The notes under the pieces are model-generated. The model had not been told where the DNA came from. It saw only the letters and a list, made by a program, of their open reading frames with translations, and searched no databases. Source: CAZWDL01 sp964632995 (GTDB taxonomy: Bacteria; Bacteroidota; Bacteroidia; Chitinophagales; Saprospiraceae). Taken from it: 55,605 bases of DNA. Position 1 is the stretch's first letter. Every line of letters starts with the position of its first letter. This document shows, one piece after another, positions 33,504 through 42,051 of this stretch. The stretch lies in NCBI GenBank assembly GCA_964632995.1, contig CAZWDL010000038.1, forward strand, positions 1-55,605, written 5' to 3'. Position numbers and translations under genes: made by a program.

Positions 33504-33517
33504 TTAACCCGGGTTAA
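33504..33517. repeat. Palindrome TTAACCCGGGTTAA
   Basis: A perfect 14-bp palindrome in the gap before the DUF4251 gene. Near-copies lie at 3855-3868 (ttaatccgggttaa) and 46451-46463 (ttaacccggttaa), each also between genes. It could be a protein-binding site. The 275-base gap 33385-33659 holds nothing else. Confidence 0.4.
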
Positions 33518-33659
33518 ATTATGGTTAATTCCGCTGCGCTGCGCATCTCTGGGGGCTTTTTCAAATGTTTTCATGGCGATACAGTTGACCGGAAGCTAAA
33601 ATCAACATGCTGTTTGTCAGGCTGTTGTATTAATAAAAGTCATTTGAAAAAGAATAACC

Positions 33660-34229
33660 ATGATTAAGCATATCCTTCTGCTCTCCTTTGCGATGCTGTT
33701 GTTTACCACAGCGGTCTGGACTCAGGAAGAAGCCATGACCGAAAAAGAGAAACAAAAGTCAGAACGCAAAAAAGCCGAGAAAGCGCAGCGCAGCTCCAAT
33801 TACGAGGCGATCCTGGAACTGCTCGATGAACGCAACTTCGTGATTGAGGCTTATCAGTTTGTCGACCGCTACGGCCAAACGGTACAGGTGAATACGACCA
33901 CCAATTTCATTGCCGTACGGGATAGCGTGGCTACCGTACAAATTGTCTTCCCCGGCTCCGTTTCGGGCTATAACGGCCTTGGAGGCATTACCCTTGACGG
34001 ACGGCTGACCAGTCTGGAAATCAATGAAAAGGATCCCGGGAAAGGCGTGCGTTTCCAAATGCGCGTCTTCGGCAGCGGGTTTGCTTCCGCCGATATGTTC
34101 GTCGATGTCGGCACTGACGGCCGGGCGACGATACGGTATAACGGACAATACGGATCGCGTTTTACCTTGCGCGGCTACTTTCAGTCCTGGGCCGGGTCCG
34201 GCGTATTCAAAGGATCGCCTCTGTACTAA
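33660..34229 (+). CDS. DUF4251 family secreted protein
   Basis: This 189-residue protein has a signal peptide (LLLSFAMLLFTTAVWTQEE), a charged helix (EKEKQKSERKKAEKAQRSSNYEAILELLDERNFVIEAYQF) and a DUF4251 beta domain: NTTTNFIAVRDSVATVQIVFPGSVSGYNGLGGITLDGRLTSLEINEKDPGKGVRFQMRVFG. The family is specific to Bacteroidota and has no assigned role. It is followed by a strong terminator. Confidence 0.85.
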   Translation: MIKHILLLSFAMLLFTTAVWTQEEAMTEKEKQKSERKKAEKAQRSSNYEAILELLDERNFVIEAYQFVDRYGQTVQVNTTTNFIAVRDSVATVQIVFPGSVSGYNGLGGITLDGRLTSLEINEKDPGKGVRFQMRVFGSGFASADMFVDVGTDGRATIRYNGQYGSRFTLRGYFQSWAGSGVFKGSPLY

Positions 34230-34260
34230 AAAGATAAGAGGCCATAATGAGAATATTTGT

Positions 34261-34300
34261 AAAAAACACCCATTTTCCGAAAGGGAGAATGGGTGTTTTT
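34261..34300 (+). terminator. Intrinsic terminator after DUF4251
   Basis: aaaaacacccattttcc and its near-perfect complement (ending gggtgttttt) flank a gaaa loop, 31 bases after the stop codon. The T run on one side and the A run on the other suit use on either strand. Confidence 0.85.
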
Positions 34301-34368
34301 CCCCGTTGATGAACTGACGCATTTTCCAAACAGATACCATTCTTCCACACCGATATTGACTACTTTTT

Positions 34369-34376
34369 TATCTTTG
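34369..34376 (+). promoter_or_regulatory. Candidate -7 element (TATCTTTG)
   Basis: An exact tatctttg lies 48 bases before the PepSY gene start. The upstream spacing to a TTG-like -33 is not ideal, so this is a moderate candidate. Confidence 0.45.
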
Positions 34377-34424
34377 CTCCATTGAAGCGACTATACATTC
34401 TGATCAATCATACGGCAAGAACTT

Positions 34425-34973
34425 TTGGAAAAACCGACATATACCAAATCACTTCGCGACTTTAGGAAATATCACAAGTACTTCGGAATTGCCTTGTCGG
34501 TTTTTCTGTTTATCAGTGCTTTGACGGGGCTGCTCTTAGGATGGAAAAAGGATGTCGATCTACTGCAGCCGCCAACCCAAACGGGCGCCTCCGCCGATCT
34601 CTCCCGGTGGAAACCCCTTAGCGAACTCGCCGAAACGGCCCGCGCGGCCCTCTATGCGCAGTATCCGGATCAGACCGGTAACGCCATCGACCGCATTGAT
34701 GCGCGACCGGGAAAGGGAATCATTAAGGTATTATTCGAAAAGGGATGGTGGGAAGTACAGCTCGACTCCAGCAGCGGCGAAGTGCTCTCCGTCGCCCGCC
34801 GCCACTCCGACTGGATCGAAGCGCTTCACGACGGCTCCATTATCAGCGATTTCTTCAAACTCATCGCCATGAATGCCCTGGGCCTGGGGCTTCTGCTCAT
34901 GGTCCTTACCGGCCTGTGGCTCTGGTATGGGCCGGTAAAGTTGCGCCGGATGAAACGGCGAAGAGGAGGATAG
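34425..34973 (+). CDS. PepSY domain / PepSY-associated membrane protein
   Basis: This 182-residue protein starts at TTG (34425). It has a membrane helix (FRKYHKYFGIALSVFLFISALTGLLLGWKKDV), a periplasmic domain (residues about 50-140) matching the PepSY strand-helix pattern (WEVQLDSSSGEVLSVARRHSDWIEALHDGSIISD), and a second helix ALGLGLLLMVLTGLWLWYGPVKL. This is the short form of PepSY_TM proteins (LH..G and GLxLWxGP signatures). They may inhibit proteases or take part in iron or heme handling; nothing here decides which. A related TTG/ATG ambiguity remains because no other start keeps the first helix. Confidence 0.85.
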   Translation: MEKPTYTKSLRDFRKYHKYFGIALSVFLFISALTGLLLGWKKDVDLLQPPTQTGASADLSRWKPLSELAETARAALYAQYPDQTGNAIDRIDARPGKGIIKVLFEKGWWEVQLDSSSGEVLSVARRHSDWIEALHDGSIISDFFKLIAMNALGLGLLLMVLTGLWLWYGPVKLRRMKRRRGG

Positions 34974-35132
34974 TTCCTGGCTCCATAGCCTCCTGTTTTC
35001 ATTGCTGACGAATATTGTGATAACCCGGAAGTTCCATTAGCCTCTTTTGTTATGTAAAGCCGGCGTTAAAAATGTAAAAATCAATAGCTTTTCTATAGGG
35101 TTTTTGACATTGGCATCTCTGGGAGGACGTTT

Positions 35133-35168
35133 TCCGCTTTCCGACTTCCGCTTTCCGACTTCCGACTT
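35133..35168. repeat. Tandem tccgctttccgactt words
   Basis: ttccgctttccgacttccgc followed by further ttccgactt copies, 9 bases before the DUF2279 gene's end. The reverse-strand word ggaaagcggaagtcgg is partly shared with 38961-39040 (ggaagtcggaag, cggaaagtggaaagcgga), so it seems to be an interspersed intergenic word repeat. Confidence 0.5.
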
Positions 35169-35176
35169 GATAAGGC

Positions 35177-36184
35177 TTACCAGTACACGGGGTGGAAAAT
35201 CACGCCTTCTTTCGAGTTGAATTCCAGTGTCGGAGCCGGAATCTTGATCCAGTTCAGGGCGCCGAAGAGTACTTTGAGGAAGCGGCTGTTGGTCCGTATG
35301 CGGGTGAGGTCGACATCCAGGGAGAGGTAGAACTGATGATAGCGGGGGTGAAGCGGATCGTTGGAGACAAACTGCTTGCCTGCCTCATCAGTCCAGGTAT
35401 TGGAATAGCCGCCGTACATGTTCTGGGCGCCGTAGCCGGCGGCCAGATTGAGCCAGCGGGGGAATTTACTGCCGGGGTGATTCGGGAGGATAAACGCTGA
35501 GGGGTTGACGGACAGCCAGTGGATCTGACCGTTGTAGTCTTTGATAAAGGCCTCTCCGAAGGAGGCGCCGAACAAATCATGGGCGCGGGTACGCAAGGTG
35601 GAAACGGCCCCGCCGTCCAGGGAGTGAACTGGCAAGTCCGGGTAGTTGGGCCGGGTATTGGATACTTTCATCCAGATACGTTGCTCTTCCCAGAGCATTT
35701 CCTGGCCGATAAAGAGGCCGGCGCCGGCAGTGTTGGCAGCTATGTCGGCCCATGAGAAGCCCCACTTGACAGAAAAGCCATCCATCACTTCTATTGTGGT
35801 TTGCAATAGCATGGCCGTGCCGGCGCCCGTCCACATGGCGCTGCGGCGCGGCATACCGGTCCAGCGGGCCATATGGAAAATGAGATAACTCTCCACGTAT
35901 GTCGTCATTGAGTGCCCCATTTTATCCATATGCATCCACTCTCCGGCATCGTTGAAGGTGCGAAAACCGCCGAGCTCATAGTTTTTGTACCAGGCTTCGT
36001 GCAATCCGGTGAAGGCGGTGGCGTAGAGAACTGTTCCGCTTCCGGCCATGGCCCAGAAGCGGCCGCGGTGGAAGGTGTCGGCCGGTTCGAGGAAGCTGCG
36101 CGGCTTCAGTTCCTGCCCGTAGAGTAATGAACAGCAGCACAGGGCGAAGAGGAGGCACAGTATTCGGGGACTACGATTTGTCAT
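35177..36184 (-). CDS. DUF2279 family protein
   Basis: This 335-residue protein has a signal peptide (LCLLFALCCCSLLYGQ) and a membrane-associated family pattern: GRFWAMAGSGTVLYATAFTGLHEAWYKNYELGGFRTFNDAGEWMHMDKMGHSMTTYVES, then RSAMWTGAGTAMLLQTTIEVMDGFSVKWGFSWADIAANTAGAGLFIGQEMLWEEQRI. The D-K-x-GH and the E-x-x-D-G-F segments are characteristic of the DUF2279/YfiM-like group. Several hydrophobic stretches alternate with charged loops, so it is an envelope protein of unknown role. The last third is beta-rich (HQFYLSLDVDLTRIR). The 374-base gap to the next gene holds two hairpins and an AT-rich stretch. Confidence 0.85.
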   Translation of the reverse strand: MTNRSPRILCLLFALCCCSLLYGQELKPRSFLEPADTFHRGRFWAMAGSGTVLYATAFTGLHEAWYKNYELGGFRTFNDAGEWMHMDKMGHSMTTYVESYLIFHMARWTGMPRRSAMWTGAGTAMLLQTTIEVMDGFSVKWGFSWADIAANTAGAGLFIGQEMLWEEQRIWMKVSNTRPNYPDLPVHSLDGGAVSTLRTRAHDLFGASFGEAFIKDYNGQIHWLSVNPSAFILPNHPGSKFPRWLNLAAGYGAQNMYGGYSNTWTDEAGKQFVSNDPLHPRYHQFYLSLDVDLTRIRTNSRFLKVLFGALNWIKIPAPTLEFNSKEGVIFHPVYW

Positions 36185-36468
36185 ATTGATTGTAGATGAA
36201 ACACTTCAAAGGTAGGCCGTTTTGTAGTTCAAGACAAAATTATGAGTTCCAAACCACTTCAAAGTCGGTGTGAATTCCATTCCCTCTCAGCATTTTCAGA
36301 AATGATTTCAGTTTGTCCCTCTTGATGTCCAATGTCACTTTCGTAGGGTGTTTTTAAAATGAAAACACGTTTATCAAAGGAAAAAAGTCATAAGAAACCC
36401 GCGCACCTGTTTTACATCGTTGCGAAGAAAATCCCCGGCATTACAAAATTTTACGTTTCATTTGATTT

Positions 36469-36570
36469 TATACTGACGTCGAAATGGTTTGAGAAATCAA
36501 ACCATACTCGAGTCAGTATATACCGACTTAATTGGTTTGAGAAGTTCCTCAAACCAATTTACGTCGAGTA
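36469..36570. repeat. Two tandem ATTGGTTTGAG hairpins
   Basis: The first is tatactgac...atggtttga-gaaa-tcaaaccat...gtcagtata (36469-36520). The second is attggtttgag (36531-36541) with ctcaaaccaat (36549-36559), plus outer pairing tatacc/gagtata. The third family member is at 41079-41133. The stop codon of the sigma-factor gene (minus strand) lies inside the second hairpin. The rest of the gap 36185-36468 is AT-rich with no signal seen. Confidence 0.75.
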
Positions 36571-37499
36571 TAGTTCCTCCCCATAATGAACATGCATCCG
36601 ATACACCATTCCATCCCGGTGAAACAACACAAAAGTCCCCGCCGGCGGGTAAGGGTGTGGATCGTGAGGCGGGTTGCGGAAAGCGCCTGCCATAATGGTG
36701 AGCCCTCCGCTCGACAAGATCTGCTTGGGCTGAAACCGCACCCCGCTTTCCAGGTCTTCTTCCCACTCCAGCGCCATGCGCCGTCGTCCCGTGGCTTCCT
36801 TCCCACTGGTGAAGCGTAGCTGCAGGTCTTCGGCGAAGCATTCGAGAAATCGCTTCCTGTTGCCCTTGTAAAAGGCCTGTACAGCATCTTTATACTTTTC
36901 TGTGAGGGTCGCGGACCCTGGTGATTTTCCGGTATTCTGCAGCAATCCTTCTTTCCGGTCGAATCTTTTAAGCAGCCTTTTCTTGGCCCTTGACAGTCGA
37001 CTGCGCACCGTGCCTGCCGGAATACCCAGTATGTCGGCAATGAGTTGGTAAGAGTTGAAGATACTGTAGTAACGAAGCAGCAGAGGCAGCCTTAGTTTTT
37101 CCGGTAGCCGGGATAACCCGCTTAGCACCGACTCCTGTGATTGTCGTTGGTGGAGCTGTTTCACAATAGCGGCCGGTACGGCTTGTCGGGCAAATCGCCC
37201 CACCCGGCGCCTTCGTGAAATTCCTTTTTCCGCCGGCGCAGGTACATGCGGCAATGGTTGCGGAGGATAGTATGCAGCCAATACTGGATAGCTGCCTCAT
37301 CCCGCAGCTGGGCGATTTTAGTAAGTGCGGTCATAAAGGTATCCTGTACGGCATCTTTCGCAGCTTCCCCCCCGGCCGGGCAGTCGAAGTGCATAGGCGT
37401 ATAATGGCGGCTGAAATTGCTCAAACAGCTGTGGGAAGCTTTTATTCGGATCTTCCTTCCATGCTTTTATCAATTTTTTTCACTTTCTGTATGCTTCAT
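36559..37499 (-). pseudogene. ECF-type sigma-70 factor with C-terminal SnoaL-like domain, frameshifted
   Basis: Three pieces in different frames together make one sigma factor. Piece one (from TTG 37473, or ATG 37499 if one base is added to an A7 run) reads IKAWKEDPNKSFPQLFEQFQPPLYAYALRLPG. Piece two reads GEAAKDAVQDTFMTALTKIAQLRDEAAIQYWLHTILRNHCRMYLRRRKKE (region 2). Piece three reads RLPEKLRLPLLLRYYSIFNSYQLIADILGIPAGTVRSRLSRAKKRLLKR (region 4) plus a SnoaL-like C-terminal domain (AVQAFYKGNRKRFLECFAEDLQLRF). The shifts fall at the C7 run 37367-37373 (one base too many) and near 37164-37215 (one too few). It is either a decaying gene or a sequencing artefact; if the frame were restored it would be an ordinary ECF41-like factor. 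Confidence 0.8.
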
Positions 37500-37647
37500 A
37501 ATCTGTTGGTTTACAACGGACAGCCTGTTTTTTCGTTCCAAAAAGTTGCCCTGTGCGGGTTGTGTTTAGATCACTTAATATCATTTAAGCCGGTTCTTCC
37601 GTATTTTGTCAATACGCCAAAACAATCAGAAAGCATTAGCCGAACTT

Positions 37648-38961
37648 ATGGAACAGAAAAAAAAGTATGTTCGCTGGCTGTACGATCAGCTTCCCGTATT
37701 AAAAGAGAAAGGTATTCTGACGGAGCAACAGGCGGAAGCTATCCGGACACATTACGGGCCGGCAGGCGATAAACCCAACTGGGCAACGACTATCATCGCC
37801 ATTCTGGGGGCGTTGCTAATCGGAGGCGGAATCATCCTGATCTTTGCCTACAACTGGGAAGACCTGTCGCGCGGTTGGCGAACGGTACTGAGCTTCGCGC
37901 CGCTGGTGCTGGCGCAATTGCTCTATGGCTACGCTTTTTTTCGACGCTCCGGCTCTCCTGCCTGGGTGGAGGGGGCCTCCACTTTTCTCCTGCTGATGAT
38001 CGGCGCATGCATTGCATTGATCAGTCAGACGTACCATATTGCCGGTGACCTGGACCAATATCTTCTCATATGGGCGCTGCTCAGTATTCCACTGCTGTAT
38101 TTGATGAATGCCTCCTTGCCTGCCTTGCTTTACCTGGTGGGTATTGCCTGGTGGGTGACGATGAAAGACGGCACGGAAAGTGAGTGCGTCTTTTACTGGG
38201 GCTTACTGGCCGCCGCGATCCCCCATCTGGCGTACAACCTGCGCGCCGAACGCTCCCCGCTGCGGCGCAACGTGCTGGGCTGGGGGCTCATTTTAACACT
38301 TTCTGTGACCTGGTGGTGGGTGATTGAGCCGGAAATAAGAGCCTATAGCTTTGTGGGAACGGCGCTGTTGCTGAGTAGTTTTTACCTGTTGGGCCGACAT
38401 CTGCATCCGCAACGCCAGACGCTGATCCGCATGCCCTTTCGAACGGTAACCATCGCCGGTATGTATATTTTTCTGCTGGTGCTGACCTTCCGCCTGGAGT
38501 TCGACCCCAATACTTTCAGCACATTGATCAGCGGACTGTACTACGATCCCTGGGCTGCCCGCATCAACCTGCTCGTGCTGATCGGCCTGGCCATCGCTTA
38601 TATTTTTCTTTTTCTGACCGGCGTAGCGAACCGCGGACCCGTAGAACAATCCGCGGCCCTGTTTCCCTTCATCATCATCTTTTACGTGCTGATACAAACA
38701 GCCGGATCGCTTCGCCCGGCGATGGTGCTGGCCAATCTGGCCGCCCTGGGATTCGGCCTGGCCTTTCTGGTCAGCGGTTTCCGGGATCACCATATGGGAC
38801 GCGTCAATGTGGGACTGCTCTTTGTACTGCTTCTCGCCGCGGTCCGCTTTTTTGATACCGACTGGAGCTTTGTGGTCAAAGGCATCGCCTTTGTCCTGCT
38901 GGGGATCGCTTTTTTGGGAGCGAACTGGGGGTTGTCAAAGGAGGTGAAAGAGAAGGGGTAG
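37648..38961 (+). CDS. DUF2157 membrane protein
   Basis: This 437-residue protein starts at ATG 37648 (a TTG at 37606 would add 14 residues). A soluble N-terminal helical part (EQKKKYVRWLYDQLPVLKEKGILTEQQAEAIRTHYG, the DUF2157 opening) is followed by about twelve membrane helices beginning TIIAILGALLIGGGIILIFAYNWEDLSRGWRTVLSFAPLVLAQLLYGYAFFRRSG and LLMIGACIALISQTYHIAGDLDQYLL. The family is widespread in bacteria and has no assigned role. It is divergent from the broken sigma-factor gene; a 150-200-base region lies between them. Confidence 0.9.
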   Translation: MEQKKKYVRWLYDQLPVLKEKGILTEQQAEAIRTHYGPAGDKPNWATTIIAILGALLIGGGIILIFAYNWEDLSRGWRTVLSFAPLVLAQLLYGYAFFRRSGSPAWVEGASTFLLLMIGACIALISQTYHIAGDLDQYLLIWALLSIPLLYLMNASLPALLYLVGIAWWVTMKDGTESECVFYWGLLAAAIPHLAYNLRAERSPLRRNVLGWGLILTLSVTWWWVIEPEIRAYSFVGTALLLSSFYLLGRHLHPQRQTLIRMPFRTVTIAGMYIFLLVLTFRLEFDPNTFSTLISGLYYDPWAARINLLVLIGLAIAYIFLFLTGVANRGPVEQSAALFPFIIIFYVLIQTAGSLRPAMVLANLAALGFGLAFLVSGFRDHHMGRVNVGLLFVLLLAAVRFFDTDWSFVVKGIAFVLLGIAFLGANWGLSKEVKEKG

Positions 38962-39060
38962 GAAGTCGGAAGCCCTGATGCTTGCGGTCAGGGTGCTGAC
39001 AAGGCGAAGCCTTCGGCAGGATCGGAAAGTGGAAAGCGGAATACCTTGGCTTTCCGAAGA
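38961..39060. repeat. Intergenic word repeat (ggaagtcgga / ggaaagcgga)
   Basis: Directly after the DUF2157 stop come ggaagtcggaag and then cggaaagtggaaagcgga (39023-39040), the same words as at 35133-35168 on the other strand. The segment also holds the small stem gaagccttcgg and spans most of the spacer to the convergent peroxiredoxin gene. Confidence 0.45.
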
Positions 39061-39102
39061 CTTAAGCAAGTTGATGGACGGGGCTGGACCGGAAGGATCG
39101 AA

Positions 39103-39564
39103 TTACAGCTTTCGCAGAAAAGCCTTTGCCTTCTTAACATGCCCGTACACGTTGATCTGCGAGTTGAACTGGTAGCGCAGCGTACCTTCTGCATCTACGA
39201 CAAAAGTGACACGGCCCGGTAGCAGACCGAATAAAGAGCCTGGTACACCAAAAGCTTTCCGCACGGTATTATCTTCATCGCTGAGCAACAGAAAGGGCAA
39301 ATGATGCCTTTCGGCAAAAAGGCGGTGTGATTCCGGATCGTCGGCGCTGATGCCGATCACTTCTGCCCCCAAATCCGTAAAATCTTCGTAGGTGTCGCGA
39401 AAGGAGCAAGCTTCGGCTGTGCAGCCCGGCGAGTCGTCCTTGGGATAGAAATAGATGACCAGGGGGCGGCCAAGTAATTCATCAGAAGAGACGAAACGGC
39501 CCTGTTGGTTTCTGAGCCTGAAAGAGGGAATGCGATCGCCGGTTTTTAATTTCACTTTTGCCAT
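39103..39564 (-). CDS. bcp: Peroxiredoxin, BCP/PrxQ type
   Basis: This protein has 153 residues from ATG 39564; an earlier ATG at 39597 would add eleven basic residues that do not fit the family. The thiol-peroxidase motif is PKDDSPGCTAEACSFRD, with the peroxidatic Cys and the second Cys five residues later, as in BCP/PrxQ. It is preceded by KTGDRIPSFRLRNQQGRFVSSDELLGRPLVIYFYP and followed by DLGAEVIGISADDPESHRLFAERHHLPFLLLSDED. It reduces hydroperoxides with thioredoxin. No signal peptide is visible, so it is cytosolic. Confidence 0.93.
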   Translation of the reverse strand: MAKVKLKTGDRIPSFRLRNQQGRFVSSDELLGRPLVIYFYPKDDSPGCTAEACSFRDTYEDFTDLGAEVIGISADDPESHRLFAERHHLPFLLLSDEDNTVRKAFGVPGSLFGLLPGRVTFVVDAEGTLRYQFNSQINVYGHVKKAKAFLRKL

Positions 39565-39693
39565 CAGTGGATACTTTTTCCTTTTCAAAGCATCCAAACA
39601 GCTGGGAGTGCTTTTTGTTCCCCGTGGCTGACCAGCCCGGGAAGTTTCTGTTGCTGTCTAAGTCAATGTCGGAATATTTGTGCCGCGGCGCAC

Positions 39694-40992
39694 TCACTGC
39701 TTCACAAAAGAAGCCAGCTCCTGTGCGCCGTCCATTTGCAGGCGCAGCCAGTAATAGCCGGCGGGCAGTTGAGCCAGCGGCAGTTCCATGGTGAGCGGGG
39801 CGTGATGCTTCTCGAACTGCTGCCTGGCTTTCCGGCGTCCGTCTACGCCGAATATTTCCAGCAGCACTTCGCCGCTCAGGTGGTTATCGATTCGGACTTG
39901 TATCTGCTCTCCGGCCGGATTGGGGAGGAGGGATAAGGCCGGGGAAAGCGCAGTGGGATTGGCGGGCGAGAGGCCGGTAGCCAGCCCCTGGCAGACAGCG
40001 AGGGAATCGACTGTCCGGAAGCGCAGATCGGTAAGCAGGGGATAGAGCTGGTCGCCGGGACAGGCGGTCGCACAGCCGTCGCGATGACCGGAGATGTTCA
40101 TGAGATTGAGGCCGGAGGATGCATGCAACGCACTGCCGAGCGGGTCCAGGTTCCGGTCGTGGCTCTTCCAGGTCAATAATTGCACCAGGCTGCTGAGCGC
40201 TGCTTCTTTGGGACCGGCTTGCTGAAAATTACCGATCATACAGACGCCCATAGTATTGCTGTTACGGGCACAGAAGTGGGCCCCGAGCACATCGTTACCC
40301 CGGCCGGTATAAATGACGCCCTCGGGATCGATAAGGTAGTTGTAGCCGATATCCGACCAGCCGTTACCGTTGACGTGCAAATCCCAGATGGCCCGCACAA
40401 TGGCAGCCCAGTCGTTAGCGATATTCGTACCGGCCGAATGGTGGACGATGAGGTGCGATACCCCGGTAAGGGAGGGGTTGGCGATTTTGGGACAATTGCC
40501 GGCGGGACACCAGTCGCTGCGTTCCACCACAGGAGGAGAAGGACATTCGCCGTCCCGCCAGTCAGGATGAACCGGCGGATGCGCCACATGCGGCGGCGTG
40601 CCCCCCGGACTGAAGAAATGACAGGTGAGTTCGCTTACGGTAATATCGCGATAGCGTAACTGAAAATATTGGTATCCGGCTTCCGTAAAGAGCGGTTGTG
40701 TAATTCGCTTGTCCGGATTGTGCGGATCTCTATACAGTAAGGTCCAGTCTGACCAGCTTCCGCCATTTTCGGAAAAGCGCACTTCCAACTGCGCCCCACT
40801 ACCCTCCCAGGTCACAAAGAAGGACAGAAAGGGTTCAATTCTATCCAGTGGAATAGCCTGAACCGGCGAGGTCCAGGCTTCTTCTGCCGCAGGCGGTGTC
40901 AGCACCAACGTATTGCGATTCCATCCGCCTTGTGCAAAAAGCTGGCTTGATAATAGGATTGAAAAGAATAGAAGGAGTCTATATTTCCTCAT
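39694..40992 (-). CDS. N-acetylmuramoyl-L-alanine amidase (PGRP) with T9SS tail
   Basis: This 432-residue protein has a signal peptide (LLLFFSILLSSQLFAQ), a beta-rich N-terminal domain (LSFFVTWEGSGAQLEVRFSENGGSWSDW, residues about 55-160) and a PGRP/amidase_2 domain. The amidase domain shows HLIVHHSAGTNIANDWAAIVRAIWDLHVNGNGWSDIGYNYLIDPEGVIYTGRG, HFCARNSNTMGVCMIGNF and ISGHRDGCATACPGDQLY; zinc is expected on the two His and the Cys of C-P-G-D. The C-terminus (LSLLPNPAGEQIQVRIDNH...QLPAGYYWLRLQ) matches a Por/T9SS sorting tail. It is therefore secreted by the type IX system and cleaves peptidoglycan stem peptides, perhaps of other bacteria. Confidence 0.93.
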   Translation of the reverse strand: MRKYRLLLFFSILLSSQLFAQGGWNRNTLVLTPPAAEEAWTSPVQAIPLDRIEPFLSFFVTWEGSGAQLEVRFSENGGSWSDWTLLYRDPHNPDKRITQPLFTEAGYQYFQLRYRDITVSELTCHFFSPGGTPPHVAHPPVHPDWRDGECPSPPVVERSDWCPAGNCPKIANPSLTGVSHLIVHHSAGTNIANDWAAIVRAIWDLHVNGNGWSDIGYNYLIDPEGVIYTGRGNDVLGAHFCARNSNTMGVCMIGNFQQAGPKEAALSSLVQLLTWKSHDRNLDPLGSALHASSGLNLMNISGHRDGCATACPGDQLYPLLTDLRFRTVDSLAVCQGLATGLSPANPTALSPALSLLPNPAGEQIQVRIDNHLSGEVLLEIFGVDGRRKARQQFEKHHAPLTMELPLAQLPAGYYWLRLQMDGAQELASFVKQ

Positions 40993-41078
40993 AAATGCCG
41001 GGTTTGAACCTCATTGTACGAAACTCGGGACGATTCGTTTTTCTACCTCTTTTTCGAGTAGTCCTCATCCTGGAAATC

Positions 41079-41133
41079 TATACCGACGTAAATTGGTTTG
41101 AGAAGCTTCTCAAACCAATTTACGTCGAGTATA
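41079..41133. repeat. Perfect 21-bp-arm hairpin without loop
   Basis: gacgtaaattggtttgagaag (41085-41105) is followed directly by its exact complement (41106-41126), an uninterrupted palindrome with AAGCTT at the centre. The outer bases tatacc/gagtata pair further. It is the third copy of the family at 36469-36570 and lies 8 bases beyond the 3' end of the minus-strand DUF4197 gene, where a terminator would be expected, though it has no T tract. Confidence 0.8.
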
Positions 41134-41141
41134 AGAACCGA

Positions 41142-41873
41142 TCACCCCTTATCCTGCTGCGCAAAAACCTTCTTCAGCAGCGGCGAGGTGCGGACGCCCA
41201 CATCATCGCGAATCTTTTCTTCCTTCTTTTCGATAAGGCCGAACATACCTTCCAGCGCCTTATCGGTGACGTAGCCGTCGAGGTCGGTTTCCACCTTTTT
41301 GACGAAAGGCAATTTGTTGTAGGCAGAGGAGACTTCTTCCCAGTACTCCCGGGCATTGACTTCGTCGAGCGAACTGACGATGACCGGGTTGAATTCGCCG
41401 TAGAGCGCCTGGTAGGTGCTGCGGTTCAGGTACAGGGTGGCGGCGTTTTGCTCGCCCATCAGAATATTCATGGCATCCTGAAAGGTCATTTGCTTGATGG
41501 CGTCTACGAAGATCGGCGTGGCTTTGGAGGCAGCCAGTTCGGCGGCGCGGTTGACCCGCAGAATGAGTTCCTGCTCGACGTTCTGGAAACCGGGCGCCAT
41601 CTTGACCTTATCGACGACCTTTCGGGCTTCTTCGGGCAGGAGGATCTTATAGATACTTTCGTGGTAGCCGTCTTCCGCTGAGAGAAAATCGACGGCTTCC
41701 TCCACGCCAAGGTTCAGGGCTTCTTTCAGGCCGTTACCAACCTCTTCTTTGCTGAGGTCTTCTTCGCCGGTGACCACCTTTTTGGCTTTGTTGAGCAGTC
41801 CGCCGAGGTTCTGAGCCGGCAATACGGAGATCAAAAGAAAGAAAGACAAGGTAGTAGTGAGTAATCGAATCAT
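41142..41873 (-). CDS. DUF4197 family protein
   Basis: This 243-residue protein has a signal peptide (LLTTTLSFFLLISVLPAQ) and a helical body with the DUF4197 pattern: KEEVGNGLKEALNLGVEEAVDFLSAEDGYHESIYKILLPEEARKVVDKVKMAPGFQNVEQELILRVNRAAELAASKATPIFVDAIKQMTFQDAMNILMGEQNAATLYLNRSTYQALYGEFNPVIVSSLDEVNAREYWEE. The family is common in Gram-negative bacteria and its role is unknown. It is likely envelope-located. A palindrome sits just after its stop codon. Confidence 0.9.
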   Translation of the reverse strand: MIRLLTTTLSFFLLISVLPAQNLGGLLNKAKKVVTGEEDLSKEEVGNGLKEALNLGVEEAVDFLSAEDGYHESIYKILLPEEARKVVDKVKMAPGFQNVEQELILRVNRAAELAASKATPIFVDAIKQMTFQDAMNILMGEQNAATLYLNRSTYQALYGEFNPVIVSSLDEVNAREYWEEVSSAYNKLPFVKKVETDLDGYVTDKALEGMFGLIEKKEEKIRDDVGVRTSPLLKKVFAQQDKG

Positions 41874-42051
41874 GTTTATTTATGTTTTTATCTGGTAGAT
41901 TTACTTAAAAAGACACTTGATTACCTGTACTAACGAATGAAGTGTCGGAACGCGTGTTAAGATAATACTAAGATTTCAGAATTTTCATCACTTTTCAGCC
42001 GGAGGCTGGATGCTAAAGTTTGATTCAGTTCTTTATCTTTAGCATCAAAAG

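Noticed and set aside
36185..36468. Possible promoter or small RNA in the AT-rich gap before the sigma-factor remnant
   Set aside because: There is no consensus -7 element at sensible spacing and no terminator, only AT-rich sequence.
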